Positions 8,577 to 21,934 are shown, counted from the stretch's first letter. The stretch: DNA of 64,000 bases from Azophilus sp965220835 (GCA_965220835.1 OZ244842.1:4092001-4156000); one strand, 5' to 3'. Program-made: numbers and translations. Notes: a model not told the origin generated them from the letters alone.

Positions 8577-8911
8577 TGTCTGCCTCCGCCGAAATCGCCT
8601 TCACCGAACGCGCCGCCGCCAAGGTTAGGGGGTTGATCAACGACGAGGGTCTTGATCTCAAGCTGCGCGTCTTCGTCACGGGAGGCGGATGCAGTGGGTT
8701 CTCCTATGGATTCACCTTTGATGAGGCGGTGGCTGACGACGACGCGGTGGTCAACCGCGGTGACGTGACCTTGGTTGTGGATAGCTTGAGCTATCAGTAT
8801 CTCTTGGGCTCCGAAATCGACTACACGGAAGACCTGCAGGGCTCCCAGTTCGTGGTCAAAAATCCCAATGCCTCATCCACCTGCGGCTGCGGCAACTCCT
8901 TCGCGATTTAG
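8576..8911 (+). CDS. erpA: Iron-sulfur cluster insertion protein ErpA
   Basis: The 111-residue A-type carrier delivers Fe-S clusters to apoproteins, in E. coli notably to isoprenoid-synthesis enzymes. The three cluster cysteines are present: one in TGGGCSGFSYGFTFD and two in SSTCGCGNSF near the C-terminus. Length and the start (SAEIAFTERAAAKVRGLI) match ErpA. The GTG start at 8576 shares its G with the bactofilin stop TAG, so the two genes are probably co-translated. The reading frame is open upstream through the bactofilin repeat, but that part is not homologous. It is followed by a convergent anmK. Confidence 0.94.
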   Translation: MSASAEIAFTERAAAKVRGLINDEGLDLKLRVFVTGGGCSGFSYGFTFDEAVADDDAVVNRGDVTLVVDSLSYQYLLGSEIDYTEDLQGSQFVVKNPNASSTCGCGNSFAI

Positions 8912-8997
8912 GGCGCTTCTCGCCAAGCGGCATATGCTGAAGGGCTCCTCAGGGGTGCCGCAAGCCTCTGCACCGTGCATGCACTTGTTCTGAGCGT

Positions 8998-10140
8998 TCA
9001 GGGCGCATAGACGGCACCGATGACCCGGGCGCCGACGGCGCCAGTGACGCTGGGCACGTTGGCCGGTTCGTTCTGGAGGCGCTGATGGGCCAGCCAGGCG
9101 AAGGCGCCGGCTTCAATGGCGTCACCGTCCCAGCCGTGCTCATCCGCGGTGTCCACGGTTGCATTCGCCAACGCCACGAGCCGCTGCATCAGCAGACCGT
9201 TCAGGCGGCCGCCACCGCAAACAATGATGCGCTCGGTCTCCGGCGCCCAGTTGGCGATGGCGTTGGCGACCGAGGCGGCGGTGAACTCCAAAAGCGTTCG
9301 CTGGACATCTTCCGACCGCAGGTCGACATCTTCCGACCGCAGGTCGACATCTTCCGACCGCAGGCCAAGCCTCAAGTGTCCGCTCAGCCAATTGAGGTTG
9401 TAGTGCTCGCGTCCGGTGCTCTTCGGGGGCGCCTGGGCCAGATAGGGGTCGCTGAGCAACGACGCCAGCAGCGGCTCATCAACTTGGCCGCTGGCTGCCC
9501 AAGCGCCGCCTTCGTCAAAAGGGGCGCTTTGGTGTTCGGCGCACCATGCGTCCATGAGCGCATTGCCAGGCCCGGTGTCGAAGCCCAGCAGCGGGGTCCC
9601 GAGCCTGGTGATGTTGCTGATGCCGCCGACGTTCAGCACGATGCGGCGTTCTTGCTCATGGCTGAACAGCGCGGCGTGAAAGCCGGGCGCAAGGGGAGCG
9701 CCCTGTCCGCCGGCGGCGAGATCACGGCGTCGAAAATCGGCCACGGTTGCCACGCCGGTCAGCTCCGCGATGCGATTGGGGTCCCCGATCTGCACGGTGA
9801 AGGCATTGCGGCCGTGAGGGCGGTGGCGCACGGTTTGCCCGTGGCTGCCGATGGCCCGCACCGCGTCGGCCGCCAACCCTTGGCTGGCCATGAACCGGCT
9901 CGCCGTTTCGCCGATGAAGCGGCCCAGTTCGGCATCGGCATCCCCCAAGGCGTCAAGGTTGTCGTCGATCCCTTGACCCAGCCCAAGCAGGGTTTCGCGC
10001 AACGCAATCGGGAGGGGAAAGGTGCCATGGGCGATGAGGTGGACCGCACTGCCAGACACTTCAACGAGGGCCAAGTCCAAGCCATCGACGCTGGTGCCGG
10101 TCATCGCCCCAAGGTAGAGGCGGCTATCTTCCGACGTCAA
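8998..10140 (-). CDS. anmK: Anhydro-N-acetylmuramic acid kinase
   Basis: The enzyme phosphorylates and opens 1,6-anhydroMurNAc during cell-wall recycling. Motifs: LGAMTGTSVDGLDLALVEV, IGSHGQTVRHRP, RIVLNVGGISNIT and GFDTGPGNALMD, with a late ICGGGRLNGLLM. From a TTG at 10140 the product has 380 residues, near the family norm; that start overlaps the end of the M23 gene by 17 bases and has GGAACGAG upstream. The frame is open further upstream, but that part is inside the M23 gene. A triplicated LRSEDVD heptad sits between the sugar-binding part and the last ATPase segment, a local insertion not expected in the family. Confidence 0.92.
   Translation of the reverse strand: MTSEDSRLYLGAMTGTSVDGLDLALVEVSGSAVHLIAHGTFPLPIALRETLLGLGQGIDDNLDALGDADAELGRFIGETASRFMASQGLAADAVRAIGSHGQTVRHRPHGRNAFTVQIGDPNRIAELTGVATVADFRRRDLAAGGQGAPLAPGFHAALFSHEQERRIVLNVGGISNITRLGTPLLGFDTGPGNALMDAWCAEHQSAPFDEGGAWAASGQVDEPLLASLLSDPYLAQAPPKSTGREHYNLNWLSGHLRLGLRSEDVDLRSEDVDLRSEDVQRTLLEFTAASVANAIANWAPETERIIVCGGGRLNGLLMQRLVALANATVDTADEHGWDGDAIEAGAFAWLAHQRLQNEPANVPSVTGAVGARVIGAVYAP
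9304..9366 (-). repeat. 21-bp tandem triplication inside anmK
   Basis: Three 21-base units, identical except for one base in the last, encode LRSEDVD three times. The unit is a multiple of three and keeps the frame. It lies in a surface-loop position by context. Confidence 0.95.
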
Positions 10141-11527
10141 CGAGGGACTCGTTCCGATGGGCTGACAACGACGCGAGCAGCGGCGCCGTGCTTGCTTGGA
10201 AGCGCTCGGCTTCGGCCGCTGGCACCGGATCGGCATCGGGCAGCTTCACCGTGCGTGGGTTCTGGTGCACGCCGTTGACCAGAAACTCGTAGTGCAGGTG
10301 CGGGCCGGTGGCCCAGCCGGTGGCGCCCACATAGCCGATCGTTTGGCCTTGGCGCACTTGTTTGCCGGCGCGAATGCCGCGGGCGATTCGGGACATGTGC
10401 AGGTACTTGGTCACGAACTGCTCGCCGTGCCGCAGCACCACGTAGTTGCCGTTGGCGCTGTTCTTGGCGGCTGTGCTGACCACGCCGTCCCCTGACGCCA
10501 TTATCGGCGTTCCCCGGGGGGCGGCATAGTCGATGCCCCTGTGCGGCATCGAGCGGTTCCAGAGCGGGTGCCTGCGGCGCAGGTTGAAGTTGGAGCTGAT
10601 TCGGGTGAAGGACACCGGAGCCCTCAGGAAAGCCTTGCGCAGGCTCCGGCCCTGGGGGTCGAAGTAGCTGGCCTCACCGTTGGCGCCGACGTAGCGGGCC
10701 GCTTGGTAGCTGTCGCCTTGATTGATGAACTCGGCAGCCAGGATGTTGCCGAAGCCGATGAACTCGCCCTCCAGATACTCCTCCTCCAGGAGCACGAAAA
10801 ACGCATCGCCGTCGCGGATGTCGAGGACGAAGTCGATGTCCCACTGGAAGATCTGGGCGAGTTCCATGGCCACTTGATCCGGCAGACCCGCGCGCTGGCT
10901 GGCCGTGAACAGGCTGTGGTCAATGATGCCGTGCTTGTAGACCTTCTTGCGCTGCGGCTCGAGGATGATCTCCTCGCCCTGAAAGCGGCTGCCTTCACGG
11001 CTGAACTTGAGCGTCTTGAGCGGGTCCGGCGAGTAGCTCAGGCTGAGCAGTCGGTCGTCCTTGTCAAGCACGAAACTGAACTCTTCGCCGGGAGTTATTC
11101 TGGCGAGCTGCGCGCCCAAGGGGCTGGCGGTGACCAAGCGGTGCAGTGCTTGGGCGGAGAGGCCCTCGCGGCTGAATATCAAGGCCAGGCTGTCGCCGGG
11201 CTGGACGACCACGTTTCGGCTGCGTTCGGCAGGGGAAGCCGAAGCTTGCGGAGTGGGAACAAGGGTGGGGGCAGGTGCCGTAGCGGGCACTGGAGACGCG
11301 GTTGGCGCTGCCGCGCCGTCTTCGTCAACACTGGGGCGGCTCTCGTATCTGGCAATGCCGAAAGCGCACAGGCACACGCAGACCAGTGCGATGCTGACGG
11401 GTAAGGCGTTGGATTGCCGGCTGCTGTTCAAGTGAGTTTCCGCTTTCAACCTTGGCTGGCGCCCCGCATTCGCTGCCTTACGGGCATTGACGCTGCCTTT
11501 CGGGCATTGACGTTGCCTTTCGGGCAT
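10124..11527 (-). CDS. M23-family peptidoglycan DD-metalloendopeptidase with OapA/LysM-like N-terminal region
   Basis: The protein (467 residues from ATG 11527) is a membrane-anchored murein endopeptidase: one helix near residues 40-60 (LPVSIALVCVCLCAFGIARY), a LysM/OapA-like segment (VVQPGDSLALIFSREGLSAQ), a central domain and a C-terminal M23 domain. Zn ligands are visible as HRGIDYAAPRGTP (H and D) and GPHLHYEF (HxH). It corresponds to the gene between anmK and tyrS in Pseudomonas. The start is uncertain because the 5' end lies in a 20-bp tandem array with four ATGs; TTG codons further in are alternatives. The 3' end overlaps anmK. It probably acts with bactofilin in wall growth (inference). 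Confidence 0.9.
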   Translation of the reverse strand: MPERQRQCPKGSVNARKAANAGRQPRLKAETHLNSSRQSNALPVSIALVCVCLCAFGIARYESRPSVDEDGAAAPTASPVPATAPAPTLVPTPQASASPAERSRNVVVQPGDSLALIFSREGLSAQALHRLVTASPLGAQLARITPGEEFSFVLDKDDRLLSLSYSPDPLKTLKFSREGSRFQGEEIILEPQRKKVYKHGIIDHSLFTASQRAGLPDQVAMELAQIFQWDIDFVLDIRDGDAFFVLLEEEYLEGEFIGFGNILAAEFINQGDSYQAARYVGANGEASYFDPQGRSLRKAFLRAPVSFTRISSNFNLRRRHPLWNRSMPHRGIDYAAPRGTPIMASGDGVVSTAAKNSANGNYVVLRHGEQFVTKYLHMSRIARGIRAGKQVRQGQTIGYVGATGWATGPHLHYEFLVNGVHQNPRTVKLPDADPVPAAEAERFQASTAPLLASLSAHRNESLVDVGR

Positions 11528-11550
11528 TGACGCTGCCTCTCGGGCATTAA
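11471..11550 (-). repeat. 20-bp tandem repeat, 4 units, each with an ATG, at the start of the M23 gene
   Basis: Four 20-base units (minus-strand consensus ATGCCCGAAAGGCAGCGTCA) give ATGs at 11547, 11527, 11507 and 11487. Because 20 is not a multiple of three they fall in different frames, and only the one at 11527 is in the endopeptidase frame. Confidence 0.95.
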
Positions 11551-11745
11551 AAAGAGTCGCTGTTGACGAATTCGGGCATCTTCATACAGACAGCGAACAC
11601 GAATGTCCAGAACTTGGCGCCAAAATGTAGTGACAACGCGTTGAAAATACTAAAAAAAGTTGAATTCTGGCGGAATTTGCTCCCGGTTCTGCTAAATTGC
11701 CGCCGCGATCTTCAACCTCTGATTTAACCCTGTCTTGGCCATTCA

Positions 11746-13011
11746 ATGCTGCTTGACGACTTGAAAGCCCGCGGGCTGATGGAGCAGACCACCGATGCAA
11801 GCCGGTTGCGCAGCCACCTCGACGGGGCAATGCGCACGCTCTACTGCGGCTTCGACCCCACTGCCGACAGCCTGCACGTTGGCAATCTGGTGCCCCTGCT
11901 CACCCTGCGCCGATTCCAGCGCGCAGGCCATCGGCCCATTCTGCTGCTCGGCGGGGCCACCGGCTTGATCGGCGACCCGTCGGGTCGCGATTCGGAACGC
12001 AGCCTCAACGACTCTGAGTTGGTGGCGCATTGGGTGGAACGCATCAGGGGGCAGGTGGAGCCTCTTCTGGACCTTGACGGAGAAGCCGGGGCCCTGATTG
12101 AAAACAACCTGATGTGGACCCGGCAGCTTGACGTCATCTCCTATCTTCGGGATGTGGGCAAGTTCTTTTCCGTCAATGCCATGATCGGGCGCGATTCGGT
12201 TCGCAGCCGGCTGCAGCGCGACGACGCGGGCATTTCCTACACTGAATTCAGCTACATGCTCCTGCAGGCCAACGATTATCTGGAACTGGCGCAGCGCCAT
12301 GGCTGCTCCTTGCAGATTGGCGGCAGCGATCAATGGGGCAACATTGTCTCCGGCATCGATTTGGTGCGCCGCCGGTTGGGCAAGGAGGCTCATGCGCTGA
12401 CGGTTCCATTGGTCACCCGATCCGATGGCGCCAAGTTTGGCAAGACTGCGGACGGCGCTGTCTGGCTCGATCCCGCCAAAACCTCGCCCTATGCCTTCTA
12501 TCAGTTCTGGCTCAACGTGGCGGATGCGGACGCAGTGAGCTATTTGCGGCTGTTCACGTTTCTGGACTTGGCAACCATCGACGAACTGGCGCAGGCCGCG
12601 ACGCGAGCGCCGGAGCGGCGCGAGGCCCAGACCAAGCTTGCCGAGGAGGTCACCCGGCTCGTCCATGGGGCCGATGGCCTCGGCGCGGCGCGGCGGATCA
12701 CCGACTGTCTGTTCGGCGGCGATCCTAATCGGCTTGAACGGGGCGACTTGCGGCAACTTGAGCTCGGCGGGTTGGAAAGCGCGGCCATTCCGGAACGGCG
12801 GCTGGGGCTTTTGGCGGCATTGGTGGACAGTGGCTTGGCCCCCTCCCGGGGGGCGGCGCGCAAGCTCGTGGCCGCCAAGGGCGTTTCCGTCAACGGCCAA
12901 GTGCGCGACGACCCGGCCTGTGAGCTCGACTTTGCCGACGCCCTCTACGGGCGCTACTACCTGCTGCGGCGCGGGAAGAAGAACTGGCGCATGTTGACTG
13001 GCCCTGACTGA
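11746..13011 (+). CDS. tyrS: Tyrosine--tRNA ligase
   Basis: A class I aminoacyl-tRNA synthetase of 421 residues. The HIGH-type motif is HVGN in DSLHVGNLVPLLTLRRFQ; the KMSKS-type motif is KFGKT in SDGAKFGKTADG. Tyrosine-pocket elements (YCGFDPTADS, YTEFSYMLLQANDYLEL, GGSDQWGNI) are intact. A C-terminal S4-like RNA-binding domain follows (PSRGAARKLVAAKGVSVNG). It is the last protein gene before the rRNA operon, the arrangement seen in Pseudomonas. The 218 bases upstream are AT-rich compared with the surroundings and probably hold its promoter, but no hexamer pair with good spacing is convincing. Confidence 0.96.
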   Translation: MLLDDLKARGLMEQTTDASRLRSHLDGAMRTLYCGFDPTADSLHVGNLVPLLTLRRFQRAGHRPILLLGGATGLIGDPSGRDSERSLNDSELVAHWVERIRGQVEPLLDLDGEAGALIENNLMWTRQLDVISYLRDVGKFFSVNAMIGRDSVRSRLQRDDAGISYTEFSYMLLQANDYLELAQRHGCSLQIGGSDQWGNIVSGIDLVRRRLGKEAHALTVPLVTRSDGAKFGKTADGAVWLDPAKTSPYAFYQFWLNVADADAVSYLRLFTFLDLATIDELAQAATRAPERREAQTKLAEEVTRLVHGADGLGAARRITDCLFGGDPNRLERGDLRQLELGGLESAAIPERRLGLLAALVDSGLAPSRGAARKLVAAKGVSVNGQVRDDPACELDFADALYGRYYLLRRGKKNWRMLTGPD

Positions 13012-13080
13012 GCAACAAAGGCGAGGCCACGGCGCAGCCCGGTTGCTCCCGGCCGCTCGAAAACAAAGTTGAATTTCCGC

Positions 13081-13108
13081 TTGCCATGCTCGCGAGCAGG
13101 CGTATAAT
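13081..13108 (+). promoter_or_regulatory. rrn operon sigma-70 promoter
   Basis: TTGCCA (13081-13086) and a perfect TATAAT (13103-13108) are separated by 16 bases and lie 227 bases before the 16S gene. The downstream start region is GC-rich, as in growth-rate-controlled rRNA promoters. Confidence 0.75.
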
Positions 13109-13140
13109 CCGCATCCCTTCCGGGGCTGATAGCGCCGGAC

Positions 13141-13152
13141 CGCTCTTTAACA
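13141..13152 (+). promoter_or_regulatory. boxA antitermination element of the rrn leader
   Basis: CGCTCTTTAACA matches the rRNA boxA core (GCTCTTTAACA) recognised by NusB/NusE. It is placed in the leader between promoter and 16S gene, as in enterobacterial rrn operons. Confidence 0.8.
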
Positions 13153-13334
13153 GTGAAAAAGTAGACCATGTACGCGGCAGTCGAAACCGCCGGTCCGCCC
13201 TTGGGCGCGGCTATGGGTTTCGGCTGCAAATCAAGCCATTCGTGTGGGTAACACGAAGATTCATTTGGGAGCCAGACCATTCGCGTGATCGGTCGGGCGG
13301 CACTTTGCCGCTTGGTCAGGAGCGCAGCAAACTT

Positions 13335-14886
<1,552 letters not shown>

Positions 14887-15228
14887 AACCCTTAATCCTG
14901 AGCGCCGCGTGGCCACCTAGACGGTTTTCCGGCCGGCATTGCCAGCCAAGCAAACCGACTAGCACAAGCCGCGCAAGCAGTTGGCCGACTCTCCCTTGGA
15001 GAATGGGCCGTAAGGCGCAAGATCGGATCAATGGCTTTCACGAATCCAAGTGGGCTGCGCTGGCCAAGCCGTTCGGTTTTGGCCATCGGTGCAGCCGCGC
15101 CATTCCGCTCCGGTGGAATGGCACCCACACGAATGGCTTGACGCTACTTTTTCACCTTCTTTTCGGATTTCACATTCTTCGCGGATTGCGCACGGCCGCA
15201 TCAACTGCGGCCGCACGAAAGGTCCAAC

Positions 15229-15305
<77 letters not shown>

Positions 15306-15338
15306 GACCCACCGTCTTGCTTTCTATCGCTAACTTCT

Positions 15339-15414
15339 GGGGCCGTAGCTCAGCTGGGAGAGCGCCTGCCTTGCACGCAGGAGGTCAGGAGTTCGATCCT
15401 CCTCGGCTCCACCA
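15339..15414 (+). tRNA. tRNA-Ala (TGC)
   Basis: A 76-base cloverleaf: acceptor GGGGCCG/CGGCTCC, anticodon loop CTTGCAC giving TGC, T-loop GTTCGATCC, encoded CCA. It follows tRNA-Ile after 33 bases. Confidence 0.97.
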
Positions 15415-15483
15415 CCCTGGCGCTTGGTCCCGCCGCAATCCGCCTAATTTCTCGTTGCCGACGCTGTGCAAGCGGCGGCAACC

Positions 15484-15498
15484 GATCCTTAACAATTC
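15484..15498 (+). promoter_or_regulatory. Probable boxA-like element before 23S
   Basis: GATCCTTAACAATTC in the spacer after tRNA-Ala resembles the second boxA (GCTCTTTAACAATT) that precedes 23S in other rrn operons. The match is imperfect. The rest of the 383-base spacer up to 23S shows no gene. Confidence 0.45.
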
Positions 15499-15797
15499 AG
15501 AGACATGTAGCCGCATTGTTATTCAATGCAATAACAACGCGGGTAGCTGCCTGCCGAGAGGCGGGCGGCAAATTAGATGCGTCTTGGTGCAACGCGCAAG
15601 CTCCCCGTTCCGGCCTTTGGGCCGGGCACCCGCGGATTAACGTCCGGGGGAGTGAGCAGCGTTGCGCCGGCAAGAAACTGCATGACTGAAATCCAGCCAA
15701 ACCGCCCATCCCATGAGCAGGCGGCGTCCGGGACCAACCTTGGGTTGGCCGTTGGCGCTGCTGTGGCAGGGTGGTTGAAGCATGCGTTGGATTATAT

Positions 15798-18807
<3,010 letters not shown>

Positions 18808-19081
18808 ATAATCGAACGCATCAACGTTGGCACGGATTTGCGTTGTTATGGTCATGCAGTTTCCTTGTAAAGGTGGGTGGCGTCTCCCCTTGCATCGCAC
18901 CAAGCTGAATCCAAAGCTGGATGCGGTTCAAAAGAGACAACACCCGCAGGCGCATCGAACCGCGTTGTTGGCTACATGTTCTCTGAATGCTCTCGTCCTG
19001 AAGTGACTCAGAGCCTCCCCGGCTTGGGGGCTGTGGCTTGCCAGTTGCTGCCATGCGTTGGAATCTGGGCGAGAAACGGTT

Positions 19082-19201
19082 TGCCTGACGATACTAGCGT
19101 GTTGGAACCACCTGATCCCTTCCCGAACTCAGCAGTGAAACGACTCAGCGCCGATGGTAGTGTGGGGTCTCCCCATGTGAGAGTAGGTCGTCGTCAGGCT
19201 T
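19082..19201 (+). rRNA. rrf: 5S ribosomal RNA
   Basis: About 120 bases; the ends TGCCTGACGA and TCGTCAGGCTT pair. The conserved loop CCGAACTCAGCAGTGAAACG and the block GCGCCGATGGTAGTGTGGGGTCTCCCCATGTGAGAGTAG are present. The 274-base 23S-5S spacer holds no gene. Confidence 0.96.
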
Positions 19202-19212
19202 TTGCACCAAAA

Positions 19213-19236
19213 CCCCGCCTTTGGCGGGGTTTTTTT
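19213..19236 (+). terminator. Rho-independent terminator of the rrn operon
   Basis: CCCCGCC/GGCGGGG stem with a TTT loop, followed by seven T. It starts 12 bases after the 5S end and finishes 8 bases before the birA ATG. Confidence 0.95.
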
Positions 19237-19244
19237 GTGCTGGC

Positions 19245-20216
19245 ATGAGCGTCACTGGAATGGAGGAGAGGCTTTCGGCCTTGCTGCGCCGCTTGCTTGA
19301 CGAGGGCGAGCTGCCTGCTGACCAGTTTGACTTCGAAGAGGCGGCTCCCGAAAGCTTGGGCCTTGAGGTCAGGGATGGCAGGGTTTCGCTGCCGGGGAGC
19401 GTGGCCGCTCTCGAGGCGGAGGCCATAAGCGCAATGCTCTCGCCGAAGGCGGCCGAGTGGCTGCGCGCCATGACCGTTTACACCGCCGTGGACTCCACCA
19501 ATTCCCGCATGGTGCAACTGGCGCAGTCAGCGTCAATTGACGGACTGGCTTGGTTTGCGGAACTGCAGACCGCAGGCCGGGGCCGGCGCGGGCGTCGCTG
19601 GCTCACGCCGTTCGGGCGCAACATCGCGTTGAGCCTCGGTTTTGAGCTTGGCTTGCCTGCCGGCGCGCTCGGTGGCCTCAGCTTGGCGGTCGGCTTGGCG
19701 GTGGCCGAGCTTCTGCGCCGCCAAGGCATCGACGCGGCTGCCGTCAAGTGGCCCAATGACGTTTTCATCGGCGGCGCCAAGGTGTGCGGGGTTCTCATGG
19801 AAGTCGTGGCCAAAGCGGCGCGTTGCGCCTGCGTCGTCGGCATCGGCTTGAACGTGGATTTGCCGGCGGCTGCTCGCACAGCCATCGGCCAGCAAGTGAC
19901 GGACCTCAGAGCCCAAGGCCTTTCGATGGACCGCAATGAGATTGCTGCCGCCTTGGCGTCGGGGGTCGTGGAGGCCGTGCTTCGCTTCAGCACGGAGGGT
20001 TTCCAGCCTCTTCGCTCGGCCTATGATCGTCTGCACGTTTGCCAAGACAGGCATTGCCGCATCATTCAAGGCAACCAAACCCGGGACGGCGTGGTTCTCG
20101 GCGTAACTGGCGAAGGCGCCTTGCGAATGCGCTGCGCAGGCGAAACCGTCGAGTTCACCGGGGGTGAAGTCTCCCTCCGCCCGGCCACCGAGCCCGGCTG
20201 GACTACCGAAAACTGA
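19245..20216 (+). CDS. birA: Biotin--[acetyl-CoA-carboxylase] ligase
   Basis: Joins biotin to the carrier protein of acetyl-CoA carboxylase. The catalytic core is clear: STNSRM, the biotinyl-AMP loop GRGRRGRRWLTPFGRN, KWPNDVFIGGAKVCGVLMEV and VVGIGLNV. About 323 residues from ATG 19245; ATG 19260 is an alternative. The N-terminal 60 residues (MEERLSALLRRLLDEGELPA) are weak as the winged helix of repressor-type BirA, so DNA binding and autoregulation are doubtful. The start codon lies directly behind the rrn terminator, leaving no room for a separate promoter in between. In Pseudomonas the next gene is coaX, which is absent here. Confidence 0.9.
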   Translation: MSVTGMEERLSALLRRLLDEGELPADQFDFEEAAPESLGLEVRDGRVSLPGSVAALEAEAISAMLSPKAAEWLRAMTVYTAVDSTNSRMVQLAQSASIDGLAWFAELQTAGRGRRGRRWLTPFGRNIALSLGFELGLPAGALGGLSLAVGLAVAELLRRQGIDAAAVKWPNDVFIGGAKVCGVLMEVVAKAARCACVVGIGLNVDLPAAARTAIGQQVTDLRAQGLSMDRNEIAAALASGVVEAVLRFSTEGFQPLRSAYDRLHVCQDRHCRIIQGNQTRDGVVLGVTGEGALRMRCAGETVEFTGGEVSLRPATEPGWTTEN

Positions 20217-20272
20217 GTTAGGATGCCCCGGCCAACCCTCGGGGCGGTGGCATCGGGAGAACGACCGTGCGG

Positions 20273-20971
20273 ATGCTCATCAATGGAAAAACGTGGCTGA
20301 CGCTTGCGCTTATCTTCAATGCCGCTGTTGCGGCCCTGTCCTTTGCCTTCCCTCGCTCTCAGCCCGGGTTGCCAGTTGCGGAACCGACGCAAATGGCGAT
20401 CAATGCCTCCCTCCCGCTGCCTGACGCGAGTGGCGATGCGGCCCTGCCGGACCTCGTTTGCCGACGCTGGGGCCCCTTGGGCGACCCCTCGGCCTTTGCG
20501 ACCCTGATGCGGCGCATTGAAGCGGCGGGTGGCAGCGTGGAGCTCTTGCAAACCCCTCTGGCCGACCAGCCCGACCACCTGGTGCTCATTGGACCCGCCG
20601 CCTCGCCGGCGGCAACTCGGCGGCTGCGGGATGAACTGCTTTCGCAGTCGATCCCCAACCATCTGATCAGCGAGGCGCTTAGCTCGTCCCAGTGCAGCCC
20701 GCCCTTGACGCGGCAGGATCAACCAAACCTCGGCAGCGACGTCTCCAATTGCCCGGAGGAGGCTCAATTCGCCGGTGCGTTGGCCGTGGGCGTCTTTGCC
20801 GAATTGAACGCGGCCGCGGCGTTTGAGGCCGAATTGGCGACCTTGGGCTATCAAGTGAGGGTGGAGACCCTGACTGGCCCGCGCCAAGCCTACTACCTAC
20901 GCGCCCAGACGCCCCGCGATGCCCCGCCCTTTGCCCTGCCTTCCACGCCCTGCCCAAGTGGCTCGTCCTAG
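20273..20971 (+). CDS. SPOR-like domain inner-membrane protein
   Basis: About 232 residues with one N-terminal membrane anchor (TWLTLALIFNAAVAALSFAF) and two weakly similar periplasmic segments. The first (about 60-130) is CRRWGPLGDPSAFATLMRRI to VLIGPAASPAATRRLRDELL. The second (about 165-215) is AGALAVGVFAELNAAAAFEA to TGPRQAYYLRAQ. Both follow the SPOR pattern of a beta strand, helix and paired strands that binds denuded glycan. The position between birA/coaX and the tRNA cluster is that of the Pseudomonas SPOR gene. GTG 20267 and ATG 20273 are both possible starts. Confidence 0.65.
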   Translation: MLINGKTWLTLALIFNAAVAALSFAFPRSQPGLPVAEPTQMAINASLPLPDASGDAALPDLVCRRWGPLGDPSAFATLMRRIEAAGGSVELLQTPLADQPDHLVLIGPAASPAATRRLRDELLSQSIPNHLISEALSSSQCSPPLTRQDQPNLGSDVSNCPEEAQFAGALAVGVFAELNAAAAFEAELATLGYQVRVETLTGPRQAYYLRAQTPRDAPPFALPSTPCPSGSS

Positions 20972-21186
20972 GGAGCCTCTGATCAAGTCCCGGAAGTGCA
21001 GATCGACCTGTCCGGTGGGCTGGCAATGCTGCTTCAACCATGGGTGCGGGCTTACTGGGCTTGGGGCAGGGTGCAGGCATCCGGCTCGCCAAGCAAGTGC
21101 GATGCCACAAAAGAAATTGCAAACCAATTGGCCTATGGCCATTGCGCCTGCACATTGCCTTCTATAGAATGCCGCTCCCGCTTTTC

Positions 21187-21262
21187 GCCGCCATAGCTCA
21201 GCAGGTAGAGCAACTCACTTGTAATGAGAAGGTCCAGGGTTCAATTCCTTGTGGCGGCACCA
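21187..21262 (+). tRNA. tRNA-Thr (TGT)
   Basis: A 76-base cloverleaf with acceptor GCCGCCA, anticodon loop CTTGTAA giving TGT, T-loop GGTTCAATTCC and encoded CCA. First of the tRNA cluster before tuf. Confidence 0.96.
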
Positions 21263-21482
21263 GAGCCTTCGGGGTGCCTTTGGCGTGCCTGCGGTTTGCC
21301 TTTGGCTGGAGCGGGTGGTGTTGACGGACCGCCGTTAAGTGTTGTGCCGCATGGGTGACGGCAAAGGCAAGGGCTGTCGGGGCCTCAATGGCGTTGTGCC
21401 GCTGGCGTGAGGGCCGAACCAGGGTGCAGGGTGACCGGATTTATGCTGAGGGCGCGGTAGCTGGATTCTTGCGCCGAAATCG

Positions 21483-21567
21483 GGTGGGGTTCCCGAGTGG
21501 TCAAAGGGATCAGACTGTAAATCTGACGGCTTAGCCTTCGAAGGTTCGAATCCTTCCCCCACCACCA
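21483..21567 (+). tRNA. tRNA-Tyr (GTA)
   Basis: 85 bases with a long variable arm, acceptor GGTGGGG, anticodon loop CTGTAAA giving GTA, T-loop GGTTCGAATCC and encoded CCA. Confidence 0.96.
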
Positions 21568-21757
21568 GGATTCGACGCCGCAATTGCCCAAGATGGAGGC
21601 GTCCCAAGGGCGGGAATGTTCGGGAATCGATGCGGCCTCGCTTGAGGCCTAACGAGGCGATGCCTCAGATCAACGAGTAGGAGGTCGCCGGGCGCAAAAG
21701 TGACTCATTTGATGACCTTGCCCCGCGATCAAGGAAACAACAAACGGAGATGGTCGA

Positions 21758-21831
21758 GCGGGTATAGTTCAGAGGCAGAACCTCAGCCTTCCAAGCTGAT
21801 GACGCGGGTTCGATTCCCGCTACCCGCTCCA
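21758..21831 (+). tRNA. tRNA-Gly (TCC)
   Basis: 74 bases, acceptor GCGGGTA/TACCCGC, anticodon loop CTTCCAA giving TCC, T-loop GGTTCGATTCC and encoded CCA. Confidence 0.96.
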
Positions 21832-21856
21832 AAGCGCGCTGTTTGGATGGCTGAAC

Positions 21857-21932
21857 GCTCACATAGCTCAGTCGGTAGAGCGCTTCCTTGGTAAGGAAGA
21901 GGTCATCGGTTCAAATCCGATTGTGAGCACCA
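21857..21932 (+). tRNA. tRNA-Thr (GGT)
   Basis: 76 bases, acceptor GCTCACA/TGTGAGC, anticodon loop TTGGTAA giving GGT, T-loop GGTTCAAATCC and encoded CCA. Second threonine isoacceptor of the cluster. Confidence 0.96.
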
Positions 21933-21934
21933 CT

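Noticed and set aside
11487..11547. On/off phase variation of the M23 gene by the 20-bp repeat
   Set aside because: Because every unit has an ATG and frames rotate, one start stays in frame at three or more units; a pure on/off switch is not expected.
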